From Branchiostoma floridae (lineage: Eukaryota > Chordata > Leptocardii > Amphioxiformes > Branchiostomatidae), in the NCBI RefSeq assembly GCF_000003815.2, contig NC_049997.1, positions 12,825,534 to 12,889,533 on the forward strand: 64,000 bases of DNA, in the 5' to 3' direction. Under the pieces are notes generated by a model that saw only the letters and a list, made by a program, of their open reading frames with translations, was not told the DNA's origin and ran no database searches. Each line of letters begins with the position of its first letter. Within the stretch, counting starts at the first letter, position 1. The position numbers and the translations under genes are program-made. Positions 36,101-40,841 of the stretch are shown here, one piece after another.

Positions 36101-36609
36101 TGAAAGAAACAGAGCTTAATTCAACATTCAAAATGATTGAAGAAGCCTTGAGTGAAACCCTGGATGTTGCAAGCAGCCTTTTGGAACACAACCTAATCGA
36201 CAAGCCTTCCTTAAACATACACGATTATGATATTGCCCAACATCAGTTCTCAAAGGAGCCACTCGAAGTAAAATATGAGTCCGAAGCTATGCAGCCCTCA
36301 TCTTCGACTGCTATCGAACAGCAGGTAGAAAATCTCCTGAAAGTTCATGAAGAAGACACGGCGAGATATGAGGAAGTGCAGAACAAGAGCAGACGACGTG
36401 CTGAAGCCATGCTGAAGAGGAAACTGGCTGAGAAAAGGGAGAAAACACAGACCATGGTACATCACGCGCAAGAGATGATGGAACAACATGCTGCCTACGA
36501 GGAGCGGCTGGATCAGCAACAAAAGATGAACAGACGCCTGTTCCAGAGCAAACTACGTCAGAAGATGGCACTTCGTGGCATGCAAAAAAGAGATGATCAA
36601 AAGCAATAA
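1..36609 (+). CDS. Polycystin-1-like receptor-channel gene (multi-exon, 5' end outside window)
   Basis: Whole-gene span; exons are listed separately. The protein is a polycystin-1-family membrane protein: a long modular ectodomain, a GAIN-like region with GPS, a first membrane helix, an intracellular PLAT domain, then a ten-helix block ending in a polycystin (TOP) domain and PKD-channel pore region, followed by a coiled coil. Family members sit in the plasma or ciliary membrane and usually pair with PKD2-type subunits (known for the family; inferred here). Every junction is GT..AG. The CCP, EGF and FN3 exons all enter and leave in phase 1, so the array is read as one transcript; no initiator or terminal exon appears inside it. 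Oddities are the FTP-D8C-CCP-EGF ectodomain, a GPS without the catalytic triad, one unresolved junction before 35280, and three N gaps. The alternative is two adjacent genes split between the EGF and FN3 arrays, but the phases argue against it. Confidence 0.85.
276..3660. repeat. Large first intron filled with dispersed and tandem repeats
   Basis: The intron holds no coding signal. A short repeat copy lies at about 276-450 (contains aactcaagaacggctggatgg in slightly varied form). A longer copy at about 1340-2000 follows a (GT)n tract and contains the block ggccccctagcg twice. At 2040-2590 there are three tandem copies of a unit of about 185 bp, each carrying aacaagaaccc. From about 3230 to 3660 the sequence is pyrimidine-rich with many versions of ttcgttccttttcg. 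The same family with ggccccctagcgg recurs at 39480-40700. Confidence 0.7.
3806..3989 (+). CDS. Exon, FTP (fucolectin-like) domain, first half
   Basis: Phase 1 in, phase 2 out. Translates as [18 protein letters not shown]... then AVDGNTDG and [13 protein letters not shown]. The pattern NIAxGKxAxQSS...AVDGNxxG...WWxVDLG is the hallmark of the eel-fucolectin/tachylectin-4/pentraxin-1 (FTP) domain, which binds fucose in known members. The acceptor is AG at 3804-3805 and the donor GTACGA at 3990. Confidence 0.92.
4929..5167 (+). CDS. Exon, FTP (fucolectin-like) domain, second half
   Basis: Phase 2 in, phase 1 out; joins the previous exon to give Asp-Arg-Val-Val. Contains [20 protein letters not shown], a CGG-type loop, and [12 protein letters not shown] followed by LCEVQVYV, the usual end of FTP domains. 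FTP lectins use a His and two Arg for fucose; Arg residues are present (PERLNPF, GRYVGVR), but which would bind cannot be decided by eye. Confidence 0.92.
5191..5540. mobile_element. MITE-like element with imperfect terminal inverted repeats
   Basis: The left end aggcccaatctatacacag is matched inversely by the right end (ctgtgtgtagatcgtggctt). The subterminal motif accgatatctgcgg also pairs with cgccgatatcggg. The flanks carry TA on both sides (5189-5190 and 5541-5542). There is no coding potential, so it is probably non-autonomous. It lies in the intron between the FTP and D8C exons. Confidence 0.5.
6066..6434 (+). CDS. Exon, D8C (uromodulin/GP2-type eight-cysteine) domain
   Basis: Phase 1-1 exon of 369 bases. 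It begins DPC...[12 protein letters not shown] and contains [50 protein letters not shown] and [14 protein letters not shown], ending CSLVYC. This order matches the D8C module found N-terminal to ZP domains in uromodulin, GP2 and OIT3. A ZP domain is not visible here. The donor is GTGATG at 6435; reading on would hit a stop at 6458-6460, which supports the splice. Confidence 0.9.
6897..7115 (-). pseudogene. LINE reverse-transcriptase fragment
   Basis: The minus strand encodes [18 protein letters not shown], then [20 protein letters not shown]. The motif GxxQGTxxGPLxFLxxINDV is the conserved block of non-LTR retrotransposon reverse transcriptases around motif 4. Only about 70 codons remain, with no YADD box nearby, so it is a dead fragment in an intron. 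Confidence 0.75.
7385..7650 (+). repeat. 5S rRNA-derived SINE-like element
   Basis: At 7411-7483 the sequence follows the 3' two-thirds of 5S rRNA: gatctcggaagttaagcaac, then cttggatgggagacc (internal promoter region) and ttgctgtagcct. The downstream body includes gggacgtaaaacgggggtcc and cgtgctcgaggaggtgcctc, which is not 5S. A 5S-like head fused to an unrelated body is the structure of SINE3/5S-type SINEs. The 5S part is diverged at its start, so it is not a functional 5S gene. Confidence 0.7.
7741..7914 (+). CDS. Exon, CCP/Sushi 1
   Basis: Phase 1-1, 174 bases: [45 protein letters not shown]. It has the four Cys and the Trp of a complement control protein module. Donor gtattc. Sushi modules act in protein-protein or glycan binding outside the cell. 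Confidence 0.95.
8254..8427 (+). CDS. Exon, CCP/Sushi 2
   Basis: Phase 1-1, 174 bases, nearly identical to Sushi 1 apart from SQTAPAC at the end. Four Cys and Trp are conserved; donor gtattc at 8428. Confidence 0.95.
8535..8708 (+). CDS. Exon, CCP/Sushi 3
   Basis: Phase 1-1, 174 bases. This exon and its downstream intron repeat Sushi 1 and its intron with an offset of 794 bases. It reads [12 protein letters not shown] where the others have YGDV. Confidence 0.95.
9006..9899. other. Assembly gap (894 N) inside the Sushi array
   Basis: The gap falls just where the second 794-base duplicate should carry a copy of the Sushi 2 exon, so at least one Sushi exon is probably hidden. The flanking pyrimidine tract tctttctctttctc matches the sequence before Sushi 2. 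Confidence 0.99.
9995..10168 (+). CDS. Exon, CCP/Sushi (first after the gap)
   Basis: Phase 1-1, 174 bases: [15 protein letters not shown]... SQTAPTC. Donor gtaagtgtaact, a different intron start from Sushi 1-3, shared with the next exon. Confidence 0.95.
10545..10585 (-). repeat. Hammerhead-like repeat end
   Basis: The minus strand reads ctgatgaagaagacagatag followed by tcgccgaaacgtc. The CTGATGA...GAAAC(GTC) frame resembles the conserved core of hammerhead ribozymes known from Penelope-like retroelements. Stem II is short here (gac/gtc). Only a fragment is present. Confidence 0.4.
10697..10870 (+). CDS. Exon, CCP/Sushi
   Basis: Phase 1-1, 174 bases: [15 protein letters not shown]... SYSAPTC. 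Donor gtaagtgtaact as in the preceding exon, showing a second class of duplicated exon-intron unit. Confidence 0.95.
11065..11238 (+). CDS. Exon, CCP/Sushi
   Basis: Phase 1-1, 174 bases: [15 protein letters not shown]... SNSAPTC. Its acceptor tract tttcttgctctttctgttct is the same as that before 9995, so intron and exon were copied together. Confidence 0.95.
11472..11645 (+). CDS. Exon, CCP/Sushi
   Basis: Phase 1-1, 174 bases: [35 protein letters not shown]. Slightly more diverged than the earlier copies. Donor gtaagc. Confidence 0.95.
11908..12727. mobile_element. TIR element (820 bp) flanked by TA, non-autonomous
   Basis: The left end aaggtgctatacggagtttt is repeated inversely at the right end (aaaactccgtagagcacctt) with one or two mismatches. 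TA flanks both ends (11906-11907 and 12728-12729), as in Tc1/mariner-type insertions. No transposase reading frame is visible inside. Confidence 0.7.
12985..13760 (-). pseudogene. 3' end of a non-LTR retrotransposon (LINE)
   Basis: The minus strand encodes about 100 residues ending a LINE ORF2, with [20 protein letters not shown] then KTKLREWVK. This Leu-x-x-Phe-x-Tyr...Tyr/Trp-Asn-x-Leu-Pro signature lies near the C-terminus of many such polyproteins. The 3' tail (minus strand) reads gatctaaataaaccaaacc at about 12985-13005. Only the tail is present; it is an intronic insertion. Confidence 0.75.
13881..14054 (+). CDS. Exon, CCP/Sushi
   Basis: Phase 1-1, 174 bases: [32 protein letters not shown]. 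Donor gtattcaaag as in Sushi 1-3. Confidence 0.95.
14171..14344 (+). CDS. Exon, CCP/Sushi
   Basis: Phase 1-1, 174 bases: [36 protein letters not shown]. More diverged copy, following a (tttc)n tract. Confidence 0.95.
14600..14770 (+). CDS. Exon, CCP/Sushi
   Basis: Phase 1-1, 171 bases: [43 protein letters not shown]. First of the 171-base type, lacking one codon of the earlier type. Confidence 0.95.
15033..15203 (+). CDS. Exon, CCP/Sushi (type A)
   Basis: Phase 1-1, 171 bases: [43 protein letters not shown]. Shares LAAPDNG and NVPTC/IVPTC with the exons at 16054 and 17161. Confidence 0.95.
15480..15650 (+). CDS. Exon, CCP/Sushi (type B)
   Basis: Phase 1-1, 171 bases: [43 protein letters not shown]. 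Nearly identical to the exon at 16668, 1,188 bases downstream. Confidence 0.95.
16054..16224 (+). CDS. Exon, CCP/Sushi (type A)
   Basis: Phase 1-1, 171 bases: [43 protein letters not shown]. Type A copy. Confidence 0.95.
16480..16560. repeat. 81-base palindrome, 40-base perfect arms, 1-base spacer
   Basis: The left arm 16480-16519 (aaaatggtcaaaatagcaaa ...gatac) is an exact reverse complement of 16521-16560, with a single t between. AT-rich; it would extrude as a hairpin. It lies in an intron between two Sushi exons. Confidence 0.9.
16668..16838 (+). CDS. Exon, CCP/Sushi (type B)
   Basis: Phase 1-1, 171 bases: [43 protein letters not shown]. Type B copy. Confidence 0.95.
17161..17331 (+). 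CDS. Exon, CCP/Sushi (type A)
   Basis: Phase 1-1, 171 bases: [43 protein letters not shown]. Third type A copy. Confidence 0.95.
17660..17830 (+). CDS. Exon, CCP/Sushi (last of array)
   Basis: Phase 1-1, 171 bases: [43 protein letters not shown]. It closes the Sushi array; a (CA)n microsatellite follows at about 18069-18118 in the intron. Confidence 0.95.
18069..18118. repeat. (CA)n microsatellite
   Basis: About 25 ca repeats preceded by a tctctctgtc tract; intronic, between the Sushi and EGF arrays. Confidence 0.95.
18504..18626 (+). CDS. Exon, EGF-like 1 (Ca-binding type)
   Basis: Phase 1-1, 123 bases: [37 protein letters not shown]. It has six Cys plus the D-x-D-E start and N...GSF, the calcium-binding EGF signature. 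Confidence 0.95.
18881..19003 (+). CDS. Exon, EGF-like 2
   Basis: Phase 1-1, 123 bases: [37 protein letters not shown]. Ca-binding type; donor gtgaga. Confidence 0.95.
19276..19398 (+). CDS. Exon, EGF-like 3
   Basis: Phase 1-1, 123 bases: [37 protein letters not shown]. The Gly of GSF is Ser here. Confidence 0.95.
20086..20148 (+). CDS. Exon, EGF-like 4 (partial, runs into gap)
   Basis: Phase 1 in: [17 protein letters not shown], then ILSG before the N run. The rest of the 123-base exon lies in the 173-base gap at 20149-20321. Confidence 0.9.
20149..20321. other. Assembly gap (173 N) inside EGF-like 4
   Basis: Cuts off the last four Cys of EGF-like 4 and its donor. Confidence 0.99.
20612..20734 (+). 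CDS. Exon, EGF-like 5
   Basis: Phase 1-1, 123 bases: [37 protein letters not shown]. Ca-binding type. Confidence 0.95.
21104..21226 (+). CDS. Exon, EGF-like 6
   Basis: Phase 1-1, 123 bases: [37 protein letters not shown]. Ca-binding type. Confidence 0.95.
21415..21537 (+). CDS. Exon, EGF-like 7
   Basis: Phase 1-1, 123 bases: [37 protein letters not shown]. Ca-binding type. Confidence 0.95.
21654..21776 (+). CDS. Exon, EGF-like 8
   Basis: Phase 1-1, 123 bases: [37 protein letters not shown]. Ca-binding type. Confidence 0.95.
22098..22220 (+). CDS. Exon, EGF-like 9
   Basis: Phase 1-1, 123 bases: [37 protein letters not shown]. The acceptor is a weak ttcaaag. Confidence 0.93.
22334..22456 (+). 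CDS. Exon, EGF-like 10
   Basis: Phase 1-1, 123 bases: [37 protein letters not shown]. Last of the EGF array; its phase 1 donor fits the first FN3 exon. Confidence 0.95.
22785..22904 (+). CDS. Exon, FN3-1 first half
   Basis: Phase 1-1, 120 bases: [20 protein letters not shown] then [18 protein letters not shown]. The S/T-x-S-I-x-V-S-W-x-x-P start and G-Y-x-V-x-Y strand are typical of fibronectin type III. Confidence 0.85.
23205..23360 (+). CDS. Exon, FN3-1 second half
   Basis: Phase 1-1, 156 bases, with [20 protein letters not shown] and ending ADVECTT. The L-x-x-G-x-x-Y-x-x-x-V strand F motif completes FN3-1. Confidence 0.85.
23633..23905 (+). CDS. Exon, FN3-2
   Basis: Phase 1-1, 273 bases: [48 protein letters not shown], ending VTIIT. 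A complete FN3 in one exon. Confidence 0.92.
24271..24549 (+). CDS. Exon, FN3-3 with polybasic loop
   Basis: Phase 1-1, 279 bases: [49 protein letters not shown] complete FN3. The loop after the C strand carries Arg-Arg-Lys-Arg-Arg (24393-24407), a furin-like basic motif. Confidence 0.92.
25051..25192 (+). CDS. Exon, FN3-4 first half
   Basis: Phase 1 in, phase 2 out: [38 protein letters not shown]. Acceptor gtaaag at 25045-25050, donor gtaagc at 25193. Confidence 0.88.
25523..25647 (+). CDS. Exon, FN3-4 second half
   Basis: Phase 2 in, phase 1 out: [40 protein letters not shown]. Completes FN3-4. Confidence 0.88.
25850..26017 (+). CDS. Exon, Thr-rich linker
   Basis: Phase 1-1, 168 bases. 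Contains [26 protein letters not shown] and [11 protein letters not shown]. Low complexity, rich in Thr/Ser/Pro, so a likely O-glycosylated stalk between FN3-4 and the GAIN-like region. Confidence 0.8.
26067..26114 (+). CDS. Small exon, linker
   Basis: Phase 1-1, 48 bases: [16 protein letters not shown]. Thr-rich like its neighbour. Short, supported by fitting phase and good splice sites (acacag / gtatgt). Confidence 0.65.
26358..26413 (+). CDS. Small exon, linker into GAIN-like region
   Basis: Phase 1 in, phase 0 out: [19 protein letters not shown]. Donor gtaatt. Supported by phase on both sides. Confidence 0.65.
26696..26839 (+). CDS. Exon, GAIN-like region, helical part
   Basis: Phase 0-0, 144 bases: [34 protein letters not shown]. 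Predicted helical, as in the subdomain A of GAIN regions before the GPS of polycystin-1-like proteins. Reading on past the donor gtacgg meets a stop. Confidence 0.75.
27112..27180. repeat. (TA)n microsatellite
   Basis: About 30 ta repeats, intronic, just upstream of the exon at 27238. Confidence 0.95.
27238..27328 (+). CDS. Exon, GAIN-like region
   Basis: Phase 0 in, phase 1 out, 91 bases: [30 protein letters not shown]. Amphipathic helix content; part of the GAIN-like helical subdomain by position. Confidence 0.75.
27820..27995 (+). CDS. Exon, GAIN-like region
   Basis: Phase 1 in, phase 0 out, 176 bases: [17 protein letters not shown], then [16 protein letters not shown] and a Lys/Gln-rich end [15 protein letters not shown]. 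Donor gttgac. Confidence 0.75.
28232..28457 (+). CDS. Exon, GAIN-like region
   Basis: Phase 0 in, phase 1 out, 226 bases: [33 protein letters not shown], and a Cys-containing end [10 protein letters not shown]. The sequence [13 protein letters not shown] resembles the helix preceding the beta-part of GAIN regions. Confidence 0.8.
28545..28807. other. Assembly gap (263 N) in the GAIN-like region
   Basis: Hides at least the start of the exon that ends at 28854. Confidence 0.99.
28808..28854 (+). CDS. Exon end, GAIN-like region (start in gap)
   Basis: Reads [15 protein letters not shown] in the frame that leaves phase 0 at donor gtgagt (28855), as the next exon requires. Frame 1 has a stop. 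Weak on its own; based on phase and position. Confidence 0.55.
29041..29569 (+). CDS. Exon, GAIN-like region (beta part) with furin-like site
   Basis: Phase 0 in, phase 1 out, 529 bases. It begins [20 protein letters not shown] and continues [11 protein letters not shown], like the N-P/L-F-x-W...V..P/S-V strand region before the GPS in PKD1L proteins. The first Met is internal, directly after an AG acceptor. It contains Arg-Gln-Lys-Arg at 29221-29232, a furin-type motif, and later [15 protein letters not shown] and [15 protein letters not shown]. Confidence 0.88.
29868..29986 (+). CDS. Exon, GAIN end / start of GPS
   Basis: Phase 1 in, phase 0 out: [20 protein letters not shown], then [17 protein letters not shown]. 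The pattern C-x-x-W-D...W...x-G-C is the first half of a GPS motif. Confidence 0.88.
30222..30455 (+). CDS. Exon, GPS end and first membrane helix
   Basis: Phase 0-0, 234 bases. It completes the GPS with [14 protein letters not shown]. The C-x-C pair is present, but the His-Leu-Thr/Ser that self-cleaves in active GPS motifs is replaced by Val-Pro-Arg. Then [12 protein letters not shown], and the first membrane helix [20 protein letters not shown] followed by FQRFR, entering the cytosol. Confidence 0.9.
30574..30789 (+). CDS. Exon, PLAT domain, first part
   Basis: Phase 0-0, 216 bases. After a Gln/Ser-rich linker comes [32 protein letters not shown], the typical start of a PLAT/LH2 beta-sandwich (Y-x-V-x-V-x-T-G). 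In polycystins this domain is cytosolic and binds lipids and partners. Confidence 0.92.
30997..31154 (+). CDS. Exon, PLAT domain, second part
   Basis: Phase 0 in, phase 2 out: [40 protein letters not shown]. The L-x-x-L-x-I-W-H-D-N-T-G...W-x-L-x-x-I/V motif is the PLAT core. Confidence 0.94.
31595..31773 (+). CDS. Exon, PLAT end and linker
   Basis: Phase 2 in, phase 1 out: [15 protein letters not shown] then [14 protein letters not shown]-x-C-x-x-W-L-x-x-D is the last PLAT strand. Confidence 0.92.
31966..32117 (+). CDS. Exon, second membrane helix
   Basis: Phase 1 in, phase 0 out, 152 bases: [20 protein letters not shown]. The motif R-L-S/T-C-C...N-A-M-W-Y is conserved at the second helix of polycystin-1-like proteins. 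This exon has an inverted copy at 43099-43250. Confidence 0.93.
32211..32337 (+). CDS. Exon, third membrane helix
   Basis: Phase 0 in, phase 1 out, 127 bases: [20 protein letters not shown] then RLFRVEVR. Copy at 42867-42993 (minus). Confidence 0.92.
32486..32676 (+). CDS. Exon, fourth helix and start of fifth
   Basis: Phase 1 in, phase 0 out, 191 bases: [40 protein letters not shown]. Polycystin-1-like proteins have the same W...W-L-x-x-F-x-x-S-F pattern. First half copied at 42642-42733 (minus). Confidence 0.92.
32797..32917 (+). CDS. Exon, fifth helix and cytosolic loop
   Basis: Phase 0 in, phase 1 out: [14 protein letters not shown], then a charged loop [15 protein letters not shown]. 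Confidence 0.9.
33060..33274 (+). CDS. Exon, sixth membrane helix
   Basis: Phase 1 in, phase 0 out: [34 protein letters not shown]. Short basic stretch before the helix, then entry to the extracellular polycystin (TOP) domain. Confidence 0.92.
33488..33662 (+). CDS. Exon, polycystin (TOP) domain, first part
   Basis: Phase 0 in, phase 1 out: [32 protein letters not shown]. The F-W-x-W...x-L-L-P and G-x-x-R-L-x-Q-x-R motifs are characteristic of polycystin extracellular domains. Confidence 0.93.
33969..34544 (+). CDS. Exon, polycystin domain end and two membrane helices
   Basis: Phase 1-1, 576 bases. Polycystin domain part: [20 protein letters not shown] then LRLTVKQ. Helix [18 protein letters not shown], a cytosolic stretch [15 protein letters not shown], and helix [20 protein letters not shown]-x-Y-F-x-S-x-W-N is common before the second of these helices in the family. 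Confidence 0.94.
34796..35026 (+). CDS. Exon, PKD-channel helices (S4-like and S5)
   Basis: Phase 1-1, 231 bases: [30 protein letters not shown], then [15 protein letters not shown]. Few basic residues in the S4-like helix (two Arg and one Lys). Donor gtaaga at 35027. Confidence 0.93.
35280..35348 (+). CDS. Exon, pore-region segment (upstream junction unresolved)
   Basis: Reads [20 protein letters not shown] then LG, ending phase 2 at donor gtaggt (35349); fits the next exon as LGRFFAEE. By family comparison this is the pore loop segment. The only good acceptor AG (35278-35279) gives phase 2, but the preceding exon ends in phase 1, and a short Gly-Tyr-Leu-x-Phe-Gly stretch expected here is not found. 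A micro-exon, a sequence error or a real lesion could explain it. Confidence 0.55.
35505..35743 (+). CDS. Exon, last membrane helix of PKD channel
   Basis: Phase 2 in, phase 1 out: [40 protein letters not shown]. The N-x-F-x-x-I-I-x-D-A pattern closes the channel domain. Then a cytosolic stretch with [12 protein letters not shown]. Confidence 0.94.
36095..36609 (+). CDS. Terminal exon, C-terminal coiled coil and stop
   Basis: Phase 1 in; taa at 36607-36609. About 171 residues, strongly charged and helical: [56 protein letters not shown]. In polycystin-1 a C-terminal coiled coil contacts PKD2; a comparable role is inferred. It is longer than the short coiled coil of the vertebrate protein. 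Confidence 0.92.
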
Positions 36610-38070
36610 AATTTCCTGTAATTTTCGTTGCACTAGTATTTCGCCCTCCTCGGCCACATTATAGGTGATAAAAAGACGTACTTTTCTTTCTATGTACGTT
36701 GCTGTGAATTATCATGTTAGTTTTTTCGTGTTTTGTGACCACCTACACCTTTACAGGTGATGTATGTAAGCATGTGCATATGTATGTATCAATGTATATA
36801 TGACTATAGTATCACATAGGCTTAGTTTCTAATCGGAAAAGGGACCCTGCCGGGTATTTTTTGCACTTTCTGACGTAACCCCTACGTGGCCCCGTGGGCA
36901 CATTGCGGCTTTCGAGCTATTTTTTTGGTTCGGCCGGACCTCGCGTTGAATTTAAGTCGGGCTTAAAATTAACCGGGGCTCGGTGACAAATAGACACCGT
37001 GACCTTCTCGTAGGGTACACCCCGTATCTAGCTGTCCACTGGGGCAAAAATCTGTGGCTTCGGAGCCCGGTCTGCTAGGTCCCTGACGGGCACCGGCAAA
37101 ATTTGTACATAAGCCTTATCAAGTCATTTGTGACACAAATGTTAAGAGAAAGCTACACCTGTTGCATAGTTTTGTACTTTGTCTGGTTTGTAATATAAAA
37201 TATGGACACTACTAGTGTACTTTAAAAACAACATGTACTTCTATAAGTTAAACTTTATCATAGAGTATATATAAATTATAAGACTTGTTGTTAGAGGCTG
37301 ACGCCGTTTCATTGCTTGTATTAGTCCCCAAGTCAATGTAAAGAATCGGCTCAGTCCCAGCGGTTTATATATTTTTGCCACATCTAATAAGCTTTTATAG
37401 CAGAGCAGTTTTCTAACAATTCGTCTCGTCTTTTCCTTTCATAGAATTAAAGTACTAAACAAATGTACTAATAAATGTTATTCTGCAAAAGCACGGAGAC
37501 TGACTAACACATCCTTACATTTGGGTGTTGTTTATTTTTCTCTTTGGGCACACTGTAATTAGTAGTTATGTTGCATTATAGTCTTTATTTGGGTGAATAT
37601 TTGTAAATAGCATTTGATAGCAAGTAATACATATTTGCAATGATATATTCCTTGTTGATCTACAACCTATACTATATTATTGATTAAACAGGTCCTAATT
37701 ATTGTTATTTGCCTGTTGTGGTAGTTAAATTAAACTATAAAAACTTAAATTAGATTAAAACATTAAACAGTTCCAATGTTATACTGTATTACATATCTAT
37801 GCATATATCTATTCATTACATATCTATTCTTGATGTATGAGAAAAATTGTAAAACATACTTAGTAAGGTGTAAATAGTCTTATGAAACCGTTATCTAAAT
37901 ATGTCTTTGTTGGATTTACCTTTTTGATTAGGAAATAGCAGTAAGTTTTCCAGCTAACTTTTTTGCATTATAGTGATGTAATCAATTACACAAAAACACA
38001 GTTAAAGTCTGTTGCTATTGTTACTTCAAGCATGTAGAAATAAAGCTTTCAATAAAACTGCTCATTGACT
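36610..38070 (+). other. Probable 3' UTR with polyadenylation signals
   Basis: AT-rich, no coding signal. AATAAA occurs at 38039-38044 and 38051-38056, and earlier near 37470. At about 36835-37110 a clearly GC-richer block (with ccgggtattttttgcacttt and gaccttctcgtagggtacac) interrupts it and may be an inserted repeat. The true 3' end is unproven. Confidence 0.5.
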
Positions 38071-39436
38071 CTTTGGCCAGAAACATTTTTTTGGATCTTT
38101 CGCCTCAATACACTGTCCATTATAGTAGTACAAATTACATACTCCTTGGGACTGACTACACAGCCTGACTAAACTGTCGATGGTACTTCGTAAACCGAAA
38201 TCAAATGTTTTCTTTGTTATCCTAACAATGTTCACTATCAATTAATGAAGCCGCCCACCTGACATACACAAGTCGCAAGTATAAAATGCAATTAAGGAAT
38301 AATTTCCCTAATTATTTGCATAATTGGCGCATATTCACTTCCAGCTGTCATAGATTGTGTATCCTCAGGTACATGTGTTGAAGTCTGGCAAACATTGGAA
38401 TTGAATATTTTATAGCTTTATTTATGCCAATCTTGTCTTGATGAGCACAATTTCTATTTAGGCCACAGCAAGTTAATTTTATGGATGACATCCTCTGTGG
38501 GCCTCTTGTTAAATGGGAGAGGGCGAAACAGGATGGGTAAAAAAATGCCAAATTTTCAAAACACAATAAACATTGTAACAACATTTGTGGTGACAAGACA
38601 TGGTTCCTCTATGAGCCAAGAAGTCTTTAATTCATGTATGCAAGAAGTGCATAAGCTGACACATTTTGTACTTGACTAGTATCACTTATGAAGTTGGAAG
38701 TAACACTTCTACAAATGCAGTCATGGCTACCACACTGATATCACTTCTACAAGTACAAAATAAAAATACTATGCAGCTCTATAATCAACAAATTGACACC
38801 ACTGTCATTAGCTATTTCCTGATTTATTATGCAAGCTTGCATAATGTGCAAGTGTGCATAATTTGCATTTCAGGCGAAGCTATGCACTTGTTCTAGTCTA
38901 TGCTAAGCATTTGTCAAAATCATAGATATCCAATGTTTCTTTCTCCAGCTATCCGTCTTAACAAAGAGGCCCACCCATTTCTACCGTCCTTAGGTAGCAC
39001 TTGACGGCTGTTCATGCTGTAGATATATAAACATGGTATTGAGTAATAATAAAAATGTATAGAAGTCGTTTGTGATTTTAGTGTGTTGATGTTTTGATTC
39101 ATCATAATGATATTTTGTATATTTGCACCAGTATCAATACCACCCTGATGTATACATCAAGCTTTATGTATCATCGCACTATCTATAATGTTTGTATTAC
39201 TTTCAGTAAAAAAAAAAGAAGCTACTACACATATATAGTTCAAGAAAAATGCATTCAGTCATTTATCTTCTTATGTAATGTTATGTTATGTTTTTTTTTT
39301 CATTTTTCATAATCTGAATTTCAGTCTGAAGTCGACTGTGCATGTACACATCAAGCTTGACGTATTATGACTGTTTACGTTATTACCTTTGCCAGAATGG
39401 CTAAGGTTATGTTTTAGGCTTGTGGGTCTGTGTATC

Positions 39437-39440
<4 letters not shown>
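38071..39440. other. AT-rich intergenic DNA, no gene seen
   Basis: Only short, unconnected reading frames. Some locally repeated words (tgcataat, gcataatttgca at about 38830-38870). Nothing recognisable. Confidence 0.7.
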
Positions 39441-39481
<41 letters not shown>

Positions 39482-40700
39482 ACAGCATAACTCGAGAAGC
39501 CTTGGATGAATCCCGATGATATTTGGTAGGTGGAAAGGGGTCAGGAAAACGAAGGTCAAGTTCGATAATGGGCCCCCTAGCGGCTTGCTAAGGTACTGCA
39601 GCAGAACATCAATTTTTGATATCTCGTGTTCTGGACATGCTGTGGTTATGATTTTTGAGTGGTAGGTAGCCCTTGGGGCAGAGAGTAAGTACTTTAAGTT
39701 CGGACCCCCTAGCGGCTTGTTTGGAACTGCAGTCGCCGATTTCCTTCCAAACTTTGGACGAGAATAACTCGAGAACGTGTTGATGGATCGTCACGATTTT
39801 GGGTTTGTAGATAGCCCAAGTAACAATGTACATTATGGAATACTAATTATGCAAACCAGTAACTTATTTGCATAATTAATGAGGAAAGTTTATAAATCCA
39901 CTTCATTTCATGATAGGACTTTCAAACTTGTCACATATATAGATGAGAAAGAAAGAAATATCAATGCATATTTATTATTCAAATGGCGACCTCATTTGCA
40001 TAATTAATGAGAAAATATAAACGTGTTGACGGATCGTCATGATTTTTGGTATGTAGATAGCCAAAGGGAAGACTTACATGATGGAATTCTAATTTTGCAA
40101 ATCGACAGCTAATTTGCATAATTAATGAGGGAAGTTTGTAAATCCACTGCATTCCATCATAGGACTTTCCAACTTGTCACACTTGTAGCTGAGAAAGAAA
40201 GAAATATCTATACATATTAATTATGCAGATGATGATCTCATTTGCATAATCAATGGAAAAATATGAACATGTTGACGGATTGTCATGATTTTTGGTATGT
40301 AGATATCCTAAGTAAAAACTTACATAATGAGATATCAATTATATAAATTAACGGCTAATTTGCATAATTAATGCGGAAAGTTGATAAATCCACTGCATTC
40401 CGTGATAGGACTTTCAAACTTGACACATATGGAACTGAGAAAGATGGCAGAGAGTAAGAGGTGTATGTTTGGGTCCGGTAAGGTCTTTTTTTTAACTGCA
40501 GGAGCCGGTTTAGTTTCATATTTTGAAAGAGAATAAGTCAAGAAGGGATGAAAGGATCATCATGTTTTTTGGTATGCTGATAGCTTAAGTGATGCTTGAT
40601 ACAATTTAATATCATTATGTAAATAAGGGATCTAATTTGTATAAGCAATGGCGAAATGTTATGAACCAACTCCGGGCATATGAAATAAAATGTAATGAGT
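39440..40700. repeat. (GT)n-anchored dispersed repeat with 246-base tandem units
   Basis: A (GT)n tract at about 39447-39479 is followed by the same family as in the first intron of the polycystin-like gene, with two ggccccctagcgg-type blocks at 39570-39590 and 39706-39718. Then three tandem units start near 39775, 40021 and 40267 (period 246), each with tttgcataattaatg. Confidence 0.8.
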
Positions 40701-40841
40701 AACACATTTATGTCTACAGACATCATTCTACATAACAAACCTGGTTTATTTGGCAAAGGTATGTGTTCGTGGAACTCTAGTTTGAAAATATATTGGAAAA
40801 ATATGATGAAAATATATTTTACTTCAAGACAACTAGCTGAC

